A DNA stretch of 64,000 nt from assembly GCF_037176765.1 (NCBI RefSeq), contig NC_090023.1:98441366-98505365 (forward strand), written 5' to 3'. Positions within the stretch are counted from its first letter, which is position 1; each line of letters starts with the position of its first letter. Positions 33,597-44,400 of this stretch are shown piece by piece. Under the pieces are notes generated by a model that saw nothing but the letters and a program-made list of their open reading frames with translations, had not been told where the DNA came from and searched no databases. The DNA is from Anolis sagrei (Eukaryota; Chordata; Lepidosauria; Squamata; Anolidae). Made by a program: the position numbers and the translations under genes.

Positions 33597-34529
33597 ACAA
33601 CACCACTCTGGCCCCTATAATACGAGTCATGAGAACATATTACAATGGAATGGGCCCTAAGATGCTAACTAGATCTTTGGGCAAATTCACAATTTTTTTA
33701 ATCTACTGGAGTTTTTGTTGTTATAGAAGAATGGGCTGTATCTAATGTCAGAGGGCACCAAGTTATTTTAAACAATTTTGCTGGAAGAAATATAATCTTG
33801 GTGAATAAAAATGTTGTATCATTAGGAATAGCTTTAGCAGAAAAGTGCAGCTATTTAAAGACAGAAGTACTCAAATAATACAACAAATGTGTTTTCTGTG
33901 TAGACCACTCTCTCCCTCTCTAACACATACTGTAAAAAATACATTACATATTTGTAAAAGTCAACATTTCAAAACTAAACCTTGGATGTTGGGATCTTTG
34001 ACCTCTATATCCAGCCTAGCCAGCAACTTTCCCGATAACCGCTGCTGTCATTGGTCTCCATCTCAATCAACTTTCTTTCTTTTCTGTGGTTTCTGAAAAA
34101 TCTTGAGTTATAATGATTACCTGCCACAATTTCCCAGTAACTTTGTTAGCTTATTGGACATTGTTTAGCCTGTTCACACAGGAATATTTGAACTTTTCCA
34201 CAGATAGTCTAGCAGGGAGAAAAGTTTTCAGTGCAAGCATATTTGGGATTGCCTTTTGTTTCACAGTTTCTCTCTTGAATAGCACTGTTCTTGTTCATGT
34301 TTGTTGTAATTCTGCTTTCTGTTTTATGTTCTTGTATAAATTAAACAAATAGGATAAAATATACCTGCATCTGACACCTTTGCCAATTAGGACCCATTCT
34401 TTTGTTCTTTATATTAGCATTGTGTCCTTTTTGTCTATAAGTTACATATCAGGGCAATAAATGTTGTGCTAGACCCATATTTTTGGAGAATTACATAATA
34501 GGCTCCAAACAGACAAAGACTGTACATTT
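32051..34529. other. No gene found; (CA)n microsatellite at 33531-33591
   Basis: AT-rich intergenic sequence with a dinucleotide repeat of about 30 units. No splice-bounded exon is supported. Confidence 0.4.
33531..33591 (+). repeat. (CA)n microsatellite
   Basis: About 30 uninterrupted ca units. Confidence 0.97.
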
Positions 34530-34539
34530 AATATTAATA

Positions 34540-34870
34540 AAAAATAAATAAAAATAATAATAAAGTTTATTTATACCCCACCACCATCTCCCCAATGGGG
34601 ACTCAGAGCAGCTTACAGGGGGCCAAACCCGAACAACATATTACAGCAAAATAAAACCAAAACATAAACAACAAGCAACGTCATCAACATTACATAAGAA
34701 CAAAACATATGAATACAGTAACAAAATAACATTACAACAAACACAATCACAGTAACATTGGGTGGGCCACATGTACAGAATAAAATGTTAAAAACTCTAA
34801 TGAGATAAAAATAGGAGCAAGTTATTTGCACGGAGCTCATAAAGCCACACAGGACTGTAAAACTGAACTT
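34540..34870 (-). mobile_element. L2-like 3' end, reversed
   Basis: (AAT)n, then tttatttataccccaccacc and caatggggactcagagcagc, then A-rich 3' UTR. Confidence 0.55.
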
Positions 34871-34954
34871 GTTTAGTTTTCATAAAGCACTGGCTGATTT
34901 TCTTCTGAAAATCCTTGATATATTCTATTAGCCGATATATGCCTCTTACATTAC

Positions 34955-35896
34955 ATTACATAGGTGATCCTTCGTTGGACAAGTAGGATAGTCTTCCATG
35001 ATCAGTATTCTTGTGGATCCGTAGGTGGCTGTGGAGCCCTATTCTTGACCTGCATCTTCTCCCACAGTGAAGGCATTGGTTTCCAGGTGGAAGGTGGTCT
35101 CGGTCGGGGTTGGCTTGACACGCCTTCCTCCTGACACGTTTCTCTCTTTCACCCTCCATTCGTGCCTCTTCAAATTCTGCAGCACTGCTGGTCACAGCTG
35201 ACCTCCAGCTGGAGTGCTCAAGGGCCAGGGCTTCCCAGTTCTCAGTGTCTATGCCAGAGATTTTAAGGTTGGCTTTGAGCCTAACTTTAAATTTATTTTC
35301 CTGTCCACCAACATTCCATTTTCTGTTCTTGAGTTCGGAGTAGAGCAATTGCTTTGGGAGATGGTGGTCGGGCATCCAGACAACGTGGCCAGTCCAGCGG
35401 AGTTGATGGCGGAGGACCATTGCTTCAATGCTGGTGGTCTTTGCTTCTTCCAGCATGCTGACGTTTGTCTGCTTGTCTTCCCAAGAGATTTGCAGGATTT
35501 TCTGGAGGCAGCGTTGATGGAATCATTCCAGGAGTTGCATGTGTAGACAGTCCACATTTCGTAGGCATATAGCAAGGTTGGGAGGACAATAGCTTTATAG
35601 ACAAGCACCTTGGTATCCCTACGGATGTCCTGGTCCTCAAACACTCTCTTGCTTCATTCGGAAAAATGCTGCACTCACAGAGCTCAGGCGGTGTTGAATT
35701 TTGGTGTCAATGTTGACTTTGGTGGAGAGGTGGCTGCCAAGGTAGCAGAAATGGTCAACATTTTCTAATGTTACACCATTAAGCTGTATCTCTGGCATTG
35801 GAGAGGGATTGGCTGGGGACTGCTGGAACAGCACTTTGGTTTTCTCGATGTTTAATGACAGGCTGAGCTTCTCGTATGCTTCTGCTACGAACTCCT
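34955..35896 (-). mobile_element. LINE X fragment with (ACATT)n tail
   Basis: The minus strand reads LSYLSNEGSP upstream-wise, CLHCGRRCRSRIGLHSHLRI, EAKTTSIEAMVLRHQLRWTG, YKAIVLPTLLYAYEMWTVYT and VDHFCYLGSHLSTKVN, extending further 5' than the other two copies. The 3' end abuts tandem ttaca units. More than one frame change in ORF2. Confidence 0.75.
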
Positions 35897-36267
35897 GTCT
35901 GCTTAATGGAAGTGTGAATGCTGCAATTGATCACCTTCATTAGCCTTGCAGTTTAAATAAACAATCAGGGCCAGCTAATCGCCTCCCAACAAAGGATCCC
36001 CCCAGGCAGGAAGCAGCCAAGCCTTGAAACTGCAAGACCATTCAGTGCTAATCAAGGTGATCAATTGCAGCATGCAAACTTGCCTCAAACAGACAAGAGT
36101 TCTTTCTCTCACCCTTGACATTCCACAGATATATAAACCTCACTTGCCTAGTTTCCAACAAACCTCACAACCTCTGAGAATGCCTGCCATAGATGTGGGT
36201 GAAATGCCAGGAGAGAATGCTTCTGGAACATGGCCATACAGCCCAAAAAACTCACAGCAACCCAATT
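35897..36267. mobile_element. Penelope-like element with inverted head
   Basis: 35897-35955 is inverted relative to 36028-36110 (tgctgcaattgatcaccttc versus its reverse complement), and the rest runs + through tgcctgccatagatgtgggt to aactcacagcaacccaat. Confidence 0.6.
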
Positions 36268-36766
36268 CAGGAAATTATTCCCACCACCTTTATTTTATTC
36301 TGATGATATAATGAGTTTCCCTGTTGTTGTCAGTGAAAATAACTAAAGGTAACAAAGAACATGAAATCAACCATAGTGGCAAAATGCAACCTGAAGATAA
36401 TGTTTGAAGTCACTGTAGGAGATGGCTGGAAAGCTCTGGCGTGCTTTGGGTCATCACTGAGCACCTTTGCTGACATCAATACGTGGTCTGGTAACATGGA
36501 TGAGAAATGGTTTTCACATAAATGCATGCATTTATTTTCCATACATTTGTGCTTTTCCCAGAAATTCATGTATATCTCCAAAACTAAAAATAGGAAGCTG
36601 GTGAAAAAAAATCATACATATTTTTAAAGCTCCTTTCTGAGGTTTTTAGCTATGGCATTTAACTTTCAATGGCAATTGATTAATTAATTTCCTCACATTT
36701 TTCAGCACATTAATTGTTAACAAGCTATTAAAAGATGCTTTTGTAAAGATATCAAGAATGAAATGA

Positions 36767-37043
36767 CCATTTTGTGTGGATCTGACTGTCAAACAAATAA
36801 ATCAATGATGACTTGTGTTTTATTGACTTGCGCCTAATTTTGGACAAATTGTGACCCCATGGTGAATCATGGGATTTTTTTTTTTTTTGGCCAAATTTAT
36901 TCAGAGGGAGTTTGTTTTTGCTTTCCAAAGCCAGTGGATTTCCTGCGCTAAGTGGGGATTTGAACCCTCTTGTCTCCCAGTGTCCTGTTCCAGTGTCCTG
37001 ATCTCCCAGTGTCCTGTTTGACAGTCAGATCCACATAAAATGG
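36767..37043. repeat. 28-bp inverted repeat enclosing a Sauria-like SINE
   Basis: 36767-36794 and 37016-37043 are reverse complements at 27 of 28 positions. Between them lies a reversed family-C SINE (36815-37010) with a repeated cccagtgtcctgtt unit. Confidence 0.85.
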
Positions 37044-37058
37044 ACACTACCATTATAC

Positions 37059-37409
37059 CAGGGGTCCTCAAACTAAAGCCTGGGACCCCTCCCAAGGTCA
37101 TTTACCCAGGCCTCACTCAGGGTCAACCTAAATCTGAAACGACTTGAAAGCACACAACAACAACAATTCTATCTCATCGGCCAAAAGCAGGCCCACACTT
37201 CCCATTGAGATACTTACAAGTTTATATTTGTTAAAATTGTAATTCATTTTAATTATTGCGTTGTTTTAAAGTGTTTTTTGCATTACAAATAAGATATGTA
37301 CAGTGTGCATAGGACTTCATTCACTTTTTTTTCCAAATTATAATCCAGCTCTCCAGCAGTTTGAGGGACTGTGATCTGGCTCTCTGTTGAAAAAGTTTAA
37401 GGACCCCTG
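37059..37409 (+). mobile_element. Non-autonomous hAT element (caggggtc family)
   Basis: TIR CAGGGGTCCTCAAACT / AGTTTAAGGACCCCTG; TSD cattatac (37051-37058) and cattacac (37410-37417), 7 of 8. Confidence 0.85.
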
Positions 37410-37487
37410 CATTACACCATGCTGGATCCTGGCTTTTATATTCTGCCGGCTATGTCAACACATACAGTCTATAATTTCTAGGGTTCA

Positions 37488-37870
37488 CTTGGAGAGCCAG
37501 CATGGTGTAGTGGTTTGAATTCTTTTTTCCCAATCAGGAATGACTTGAGAAATTGCAAGTCGCTTCTGGTGTGAGAGAATTGGCCGTCTTCAAGGACGTT
37601 GCCCAGGGGGCACCTGGATGTTTTACCATCCTGTGGGAGGCTTCTCTCGTCTCTGCATGAGAAGCTGGAGCTAACAGATGGGAGCTCACCCCACTCCCGA
37701 ATTTGAACTTCCAACCCTTTGGTCAGCAGTCCTGCTGGCACAAGGGTTTAACCCATTGCACCACTGGGGGTTCCAGTGGTTTGAATGTGGGACTAGGACA
37801 CATCAAAGTCCCTCTGAACAATCTGCCAAGACAACCCTGTTGCAGGTCCATCTTATGATATTGTGATGGT
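37488..37870 (+). mobile_element. Sauria-like SINE (family C) head, split by a family-B SINE
   Basis: gagccagcatggtgtagtgg (A box) lies before the insert and gtgggactaggac after it; the remainder is diverged. Confidence 0.6.
37521..37774 (-). mobile_element. tRNA-derived SINE, family B, with 12-bp TSD
   Basis: Reversed copy from the T-rich tail to ttgcaccactgggggttcc. The target duplication agtggtttgaat is at 37509-37520 and 37775-37786. Confidence 0.85.
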
Positions 37871-37894
37871 GTGAAACTGCATTAATTCTACAAT

Positions 37895-38006
37895 GGGCAA
37901 ACTTAGTCCCTCCAGGTGTTTGGACTACAACTCCCACAATTCCTAACAGCCATTGTGGGAGTTCTAGTCCGAAGCTTGGAGGGCCGAAGTTTGCCCATGC
38001 CTGATG
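37895..38006. mobile_element. hAT-type foldback MITE (gcaaacttgggcc family)
   Basis: atgggcaaacttagtccctc ... actcccacaattcctaacag is mirrored by attgtgggagtt ... gaagtttgcccatgcctg. Related copies at 38177 and 62406. Confidence 0.75.
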
Positions 38007-38029
38007 TAGAAGCAGCCTAGGAAATTCAT

Positions 38030-38165
38030 GGAGGCCCCTTGTACAAGGGCATATAAAATCCAGATTATTTTATTTAAACTGGATTATATGGCAGTGTGTA
38101 CACTGATATAATCCAGTTCAGCGCAGATAATGTGGATTTTATATGACAGTGTTGATGGGGCTGGA
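38030..38165. mobile_element. hAT-type foldback MITE (gtgtagat family)
   Basis: catataaaatccagattatt is mirrored by gataatgtggattttatatg. Confidence 0.6.
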
Positions 38166-38176
38166 GTAACCCCAAG

Positions 38177-38303
38177 TCAGGCATGAGCAAACTTGGGTCC
38201 TCCAGGTGTTTTGGACTTCAACTCCCACAATTCCTAACAGGTGTTGTGGGAGTTGAAGTCCAAAACACCTGGAGGGCCCAAGTTTGCCCATGCCTGACTT
38301 AAG
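38177..38303. mobile_element. Near-perfect foldback MITE (gcaaacttgggcc family)
   Basis: caggcatgagcaaacttggg through acaattcctaacag is followed by its reverse complement to gcccatgcctg. It lies about 200 bases before the ASMTL CpG island. Confidence 0.8.
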
Positions 38304-38309
38304 TCAACA

Positions 38310-38515
38310 AGAGTCAACACTTTTTCCCCACCCCCTCCTTTTGTGTTTTCTTTTTTACATTCCTTCCTTTCCTCCTGTCTTTCCTTTCCTCTTCTCTCTT
38401 CTGTTTTTAATCTCTTTCCTTCTCTCTTCCCTTCCTCCCCACCTTCTTTTCCTCCCTGGCTTCCCTCCTTCCCTTTTTTTCCTTCCATCTCTCTTCCCTC
38501 CTTTCCTCAAAGACC
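38310..38515 (+). repeat. Homopyrimidine (CT-rich) tract upstream of ASMTL
   Basis: About 200 bases with almost only C and T on the + strand (CCTT, TTCC, CTCC units), ending where the CpG island begins. Such tracts can form triplex DNA and act as GAGA-type promoter elements. The mirrored purine strand gives spurious K/E/R/G-rich open frames. Confidence 0.8.
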
Positions 38516-38516
38516 G

Positions 38517-38860
38517 AGGAGGGAAGCAAGGCGCATGCTTCCGCGTCCTGCTGCTCTCTCTCCGCCCAGCCTGGCTGAAGCCCAAGAGGAGGAGGAGGAG
38601 GAGAAGGAGGAGCTGGGCTCTGGCTCTGCCTCCCCTTCTTCCCTTGCCCAGCGCGCCGCCATAAAGCTTCTCTGGCCGGGCTGCCTCCTGCTCTGGGCTT
38701 CGCTTCGCCCTCCTGGGCAGGATCAGCTGCCGCGGGGCCGCCATGGTGCTGCTCAACCCCGTCATCGGGAAGCTGCTCCACAAGCGAGTGGTGCTGGCCA
38801 GCGCTTCCCCGCGCAGGCAGGAGATCCTCACCAACGTGGTAAGGCCCTGCTTGAGACTTG
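38517..38860 (+). promoter_or_regulatory. ASMTL: CpG-rich promoter and 5' UTR of ASMTL
   Basis: A sharp rise in G+C and CpG over the AT-rich surroundings, starting just after a pyrimidine tract and covering exon 1. It includes gcgcgccgcc and repeated GGA/GAG purine runs at about 38583-38610. No clear TATA box is seen, in keeping with a dispersed CpG-island promoter. Open frames on both strands here are composition artefacts. Confidence 0.7.
38743..38838 (+). CDS. ASMTL: ASMTL coding exon 1
   Basis: Codes residues 1-32, including the Maf signature SASPRR. The start codon sits in a perfect gccgccATGg context and the exon ends in phase 0 at a gtaagg donor. It lies in the CpG-rich promoter region. 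Confidence 0.93.
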
Positions 38861-41406
38861 TGCGTAGACTTAGGGGATTTTCTATGCACTTATTACTATT
38901 CTTAGGCACTCTGGTGTTGCAGCGGGTTAAACTGCTGAGCTGCTGAACTTGCTGACCAAAGGTTGGCAGTTCGAATCCAGGGAGCGGGATGAGCTCCCGC
39001 TGTTAGCCTCAGCTTCTGCCAACCTAGCAGTTCGAAAACATGCAAATGTGAGTAGATATATTTTTGGTGTGTTATATTTTAACTATGGGTAATAGTATGA
39101 TAGCTGGGTCCAGAAGCTGCGAGCGTTACGGAGATGCCGCATCACTCTATCAGGAGCGCTGTTTGCGCAAGAGAGACTTCGCTAATGTAAGCCAGGCCGG
39201 AAACAGATAATATAGAAGGAATGTAGGAGTTCTTTAATAGTGAAGCTCTAACCCTAAACCTTACTGTAACCCTAACCCATACACTAACCCTAACCCTAAA
39301 CCGTATCCTAACTGTAACCCCTAACCCTTACCCTAACTGTAACCCTTGCCCTAACCCTGAACCATACTGTAAGCTTAAGCCTAACCCCTGACCCTAACCC
39401 TAGACCGTACCCTAACTGTAACCCCTAACCCTTACCCTAACCTTTACCCTAAGTATCCCCTCCTTTCTATCCTTTCTTCACTTTCACTCCACCCCTCTCT
39501 TCCCTTATTCACACTTACTTAGGCGATCCCTCATTGGACAAGTAAGATGGTCTTCCATGATGGGTTTCCTTGTGGATTCGTAGGTGGCTGTGGAGCCCTA
39601 TTCTTGACCCGCATCTTCTCCCACAGTGAAGGCATTGGTTTCCAGGTGGAAGGCGGTCCCGGTCAGGGTTGGCTTGACGTGCCTTCCTCCTGGCACGTTT
39701 CTCTCTTTCACCCTCCACTCATGCCTCCTCGAATCCTGCAGCACTGCTGGTCACAGCTGACCTCCAGCTGAAGCGCTCAAGGGCCAGGGCTTCCCAGTTC
39801 TCAGTGTCTATGCCAGAGATTTTAAGGTTGGCTTTGAGGCCATTTAAATCTCTTTTCCTGTCCAGCAACGTTCCATTTTCCGTTCTTAAGTTCAGAGTAG
39901 AGCAACTGCTTTGGGAGACGGTGGGCAGGCATCCGGACAACGTGGTCGGCCCAGCGGAGTTGATGGCAGAGGACCATCGCTTCAATGCTGGTGGTCTTTG
40001 CTTCTTCCAGCACACTGACGTTTGTCCGCTTGTCTTCCCAAGAGATTTGCAGGATTTTCCGGAGGCAGCGCTGATGGAATCGTTCCAGGAGTTGCATGTG
40101 ACGTCTGTAGACAGTCCACGTTTCGCAGGCGTATAGCAGGGTTGGGAGGACAATAGCTTTATAGACAAGCACCTTGGTATCCCTACGGATGTCCTTATTC
40201 ACAACCGCCTTTGCGGCATCTCCTTAATGCTCAGAGCTTCCGGACCCAGCTATCATACTATCACCTAACTATGTTTGGGCTCGTCCTCAGGTAAGCCGCC
40301 CCGAGTCCCTCCAGGGAGTGGAAGCGGGGTATAAAAATAAAGTTATTATTATTATAGACTAGCTGTACCCACCTCGCGTTACTGTGGCCAACCTTCCCTC
40401 CCTCTTTCTCTCCTTTCTTTCCTCCCTTCCCATTTTCTTTCATTCTCTCCTTCCTTCCTTCTCTTCCTCTATCCTTTGCACCTTTTCTTTTCCTTCCTCT
40501 TTCTCTTCTTTCTTCCTTCTCTACCTATTCTTGGACTGCAACTCCCAGCAGTCCTCCTGATCAATCTACCTACCTACCTATCTATCTCTAACTAATCTAT
40601 CTATATATCTTATCTATCTAGAGGATTACTGGAAGTTGCAGTCCAGGAATAGGAAATTGGAAATATGTAGGGAATGGGATGCTCTCAAAGAAATCCAAAG
40701 AGAAGAAACCTTGCATCTTGGAAGCAGTGCATTTGGATCGTCTTCCTCTCCTAAAGGGCCCAGTCTAGGGGATACTGGGAGCTGTAGTCTGGAAGAGTGT
40801 GGATATGCTATTGTGTGTTTTGTTTGCCAGGGGGAGTTTTTTTTGCGCATGCACTCTAGCGTCTTTTTGCTTTTTTGACCTTTTAAGTCCCTTCTGCTGT
40901 GTTTTTCAGTGTTTTTATGAGTGATGGTTACTCGTTGGCTTGGTAGGTGTATTGTATCCAAATTTCGTGTCAATTTGTCCAGTGGTTTTGAGTTGTTAAT
41001 CCCACAAATGAACATTACATTTTTATTTATATAGATCAGTAGGTACAGTTTCTGTGGGAAGGTCACGGCGCTCCATGAAGTCATGCTGCCCACATGACCT
41101 TGGAGGTGTCTAAAGACAACACCGGCTCTTCAATTTAGAAATGGAGATGAGCACCAACCCCCAGAGTAGGACACAACTAAACTGTTTGATGATTTTTCTT
41201 ATGTCCTTTAAAACAGGCTGCATTTTTTATTTAATTTTAGTTGTTCAGTCATAATTCGTATTTTTATGTTGGTAAATTTTGTTAGTAGGGATGTATTGTT
41301 AATGTATTTGGGCATTGAATGTTTGCCTTTTATGTTTGGAATCCACCCTGAGTCCCTCCAGGGAGATAGAGGGGAATATAAATAAAGTATTATTATTATT
41401 ATTATT

Positions 41407-41441
<35 letters not shown>

Positions 41442-44400
41442 ATGTCAGGGGAAACCTTTACCTTTACTGTTACTATTATTACTATAGTTTGTAAACCAGT
41501 AATATACCAAGATCTTAGTACTTTTCTAGAACTCTTTTTTTTTTCTTTTCCAAGTTTGTTTTGGCACCAAAGCCCTAAATCATGAGTGCTTTCCAAATGT
41601 CCCTGCAACACCTGGAATTATATCTGTACAAACAAGAACAAAGTGCTGCCTCTTCCATTTATAACCAGTAACTTGCCACCTACCTGTGGCAAGTTACTGG
41701 TTACTGTCAAACTGGTTAAAAAACTGACAATGTAATAAGAAAACTGAGTCTTGAAAAATGCTCCGCTGGGATTAACGTTGAGTGGGAAGTGGGGTTTTTT
41801 CCCATTTCAGGAGTGACTTGAGAAACAGCAAGTCTCTTCTGATGTGAGATACTTGGCCGTCTGCAAGGACATTGCCCAGGGGACGCCCAGATGTTTTGAT
41901 GCTTTACCACCCTTGTGGGAAGCTTCTTTCATGTCCCTGAATGGGGAGCTGGAGCTGACAGAGGGAGCTCAACCCGCTCTCCCTGGATTCAAACTGCTGA
42001 TCTGTCAGTTAGCAGTCCTGTTGGCACAAGGGTTTAACTGTCAGCTACAGCTTCTCATGCGGGGGACATGAGAGGAGCCTCCCAAAGGATGGTAAAACAT
42101 TTGGGCATCCCCTGGGCAACACCTTTGCAGATGGCCAATATTCTCACACCAGAAGCGCCTTGCAGTTTCTCAAGTTGTTCCTGACACCAAAAAAATAAAA
42201 TAAAAATAAAACAAAAACCAGATAAACCCCAGGATTCCACAGTATTGAGATGTGACAGTTAAAACGATGTGAACTTGCATTAATTCTAAAGTGCAGGTGT
42301 GCCCACAAACTACTTCTTTAGACAGTTAGACTATGAAAGAAAGCATATCATATGAACTCTTTAAGGTGCTACAAAGATCTGCTTGCATGCTGGTATTCCA
42401 GACGAACGCAGCTATGCCTTGGAATTAATGGAATTTGCTCCCAAATATTAATATAACAGGGCTATGGAATTTTTTTTATAGTGGAGGAAATCTTTCCCTA
42501 GTGTTCAGTGGAGGACGGGACTTGAAATGCCTTGTTTTTAATTTGAACAACTTGGGACATTTTTAAAACATATTTACTGGTATAGCATTAGAGAACAAAA
42601 GAGAAAGCAATGTGTTTGCCTATGTAATGCAACGCAAGTCCTGGCATAAATTATTTTACTCTGTCCAAGATACATATATGTTGCAATGCTGTGAGAAGAT
42701 TCTGTTGCAGGAAAGGACAAAGTACAGCCTTGGGTGAAATGAGGGCTCACAAGGCTTTTTGGAACCCTGGGCTCCTTCCTGAGCAGGGGAGGACTATGTA
42801 TTGGTGCTCCTGATGCCTTCAGAAGCAGCTCATCTTTTAAAAAAAGTTGCAGAGATCCTTCATTCTTTTTGACATTAAAAACAAGAAAACAAAAAAAGGA
42901 TTTTTTCCCAATGTTTAATGCCTGGGATGATCCCAGGCACTATGACCATTGAACACATGAACTAGGGAAACCATGCAAAAGTTTGGAGGGCCATCATGTG
43001 GACTAGGACTTGAAAAGGCTAGGTTTTGGATCTCCACTCAGCCTGAAAAATACTGGGTGACCTTGGGCAAGCCATACTTTCATAGCCTGAGAAACACACC
43101 CCTTTCCTTACGTAGAAAACTATGTAATAAGGTCATCCCACCAAAATAATAACTTTCCTAAATTGTGGTTCATGTCACTTCTTGGCACAAATACTAATCA
43201 GCAGAATAGTAAGTGCATGAGGAATGCCAGAACAGACATGCCCTTCTTTAGGATACACTTCCTGTATCACAGAAATTACTATTCAGCGTGCTCCAGCTTC
43301 ACTGTTGTATATTTCTCATAACCTGATGATCCCTCCCCTTTTTGTGTGGATGGGGCTACCTTGGCTCCATAGGATCCATGCTGACAATTTGTCGTAGAAT
43401 GGTGGGCGTTTTAACTGAGTTTATGAATTGCTCTAAACTTATTCAGTAGTTGTTCCAGCAGTCGGCTTCCATGTGAGGGCCCCCTGTGTGTGCATTTGTC
43501 AGGCAAGATTTTGTCCAAAGTCACTTTGCTTCTTTGTCTTTAACAGGGTCTTCGATTCGAAGTTGTTCCCTCTTGGTTCAAAGAGACACTGGAGAAGTCG
43601 TGTTTTGCAGCTCCATATGAATATGCCGTAGAAACTGCAAAACAAAAGGCACTTGAAGTGGCAAAAAGGATGCATGTGGTAAGCCTGTCTTAATTTGTGT
43701 TTAACATTCCAGCATCCCACACACACACACACACTTACTTTCCAATTGCTGATATAGCAACTGGAATTGTAGATAGAACAGGATTTCTTGTTTATTTCTC
43801 TCAACTAAACCCCACAAAGTTATTATCCTTTAAAATGGTCATAGTCATAGGGCCCTTCCACACAGCCCAAGAATATCAAGGCAGAAAATCCCACATTATC
43901 TGAGTGTGACCCAGTTCAAAACAGATATTGTGAGATTTTCTGACTCGATATTCTGGGATATAAAGCTGTGTGGAAGGGACCATATAAACCTTACAAATTG
44001 ACCATGTGCTTCTGGTCTCTTCCACGAGGACTTTGGTTATATAATGTTTCCTCCTGTTCAGTCTTTCTTCTGTTCTGATCCCTCTTTGCTCCTCCTCTTA
44101 ACTTCTCTTTGCTCCTCCTCTTAACATTTACTCTTTCATTGAAAGGTGATGAGTTAGGAATGAAGACTTTACCTAATCTTTTCATTAGTGAGTTAGGGTG
44201 TAGGTTCTACATGCATATGTAAATTCAAAGCCATTAGTAAACTTTTAAGTTTGTATCCTACAACTTGTTGTTGTTCTTCATTTGTTCAGTCGCTTCTGGC
44301 TATTCGGGACCTCATGAACCAGCCCATGGCAGAACTCCCTGTCGGCTGTCACCACCCCCATCTCCTTCAAGGTCAAGCCAGTCACTACAAGGATGCCATC

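Larger units (their letters stand above)
39088..40265. mobile_element. DNA transposon with 53-bp TIRs and 8-bp TSD, carrying a telomere-like array
   Basis: Left TIR 39088-39140 and right TIR 40213-40265 match at 47 of 53 positions when inverted (GGTRATAGTATGATAGCTGG...). The TSD taactatg is identical at 39080-39087 and 40266-40273. The ends do not look like hAT (no CAG); superfamily open, Merlin- or P-like by TSD length only. It holds a CCCTAA array and a LINE X insertion; no transposase frame. Confidence 0.75.
38908..41466 (+). mobile_element. SINE family A in ASMTL intron 1, split by two insertion blocks
   Basis: The head (gttgcagcgggttaaactgc, B box gttcgaatcc at about 38970) runs to agtagat at 39057. 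The body resumes at about 41037 (cagtaggtac, cacggcgctccatgaagtca) to about 41184, and the 3' end aatgtcaggggaaaccttta is at 41441-41466. Blocks 39058-41036 and about 41185-41438 are inserted. Confidence 0.75.

Noticed and set aside
38343-38909. Open frames of 160-184 codons on both strands around ASMTL exon 1
   Set aside because: Composition artefacts of the pyrimidine tract and CpG island; the real frame is the 32-codon exon 1 with a splice donor.
39247-39453. True chromosome end
   Set aside because: Array is short, degenerate and enclosed by transposon TIRs and the ASMTL gene, so it is interstitial.
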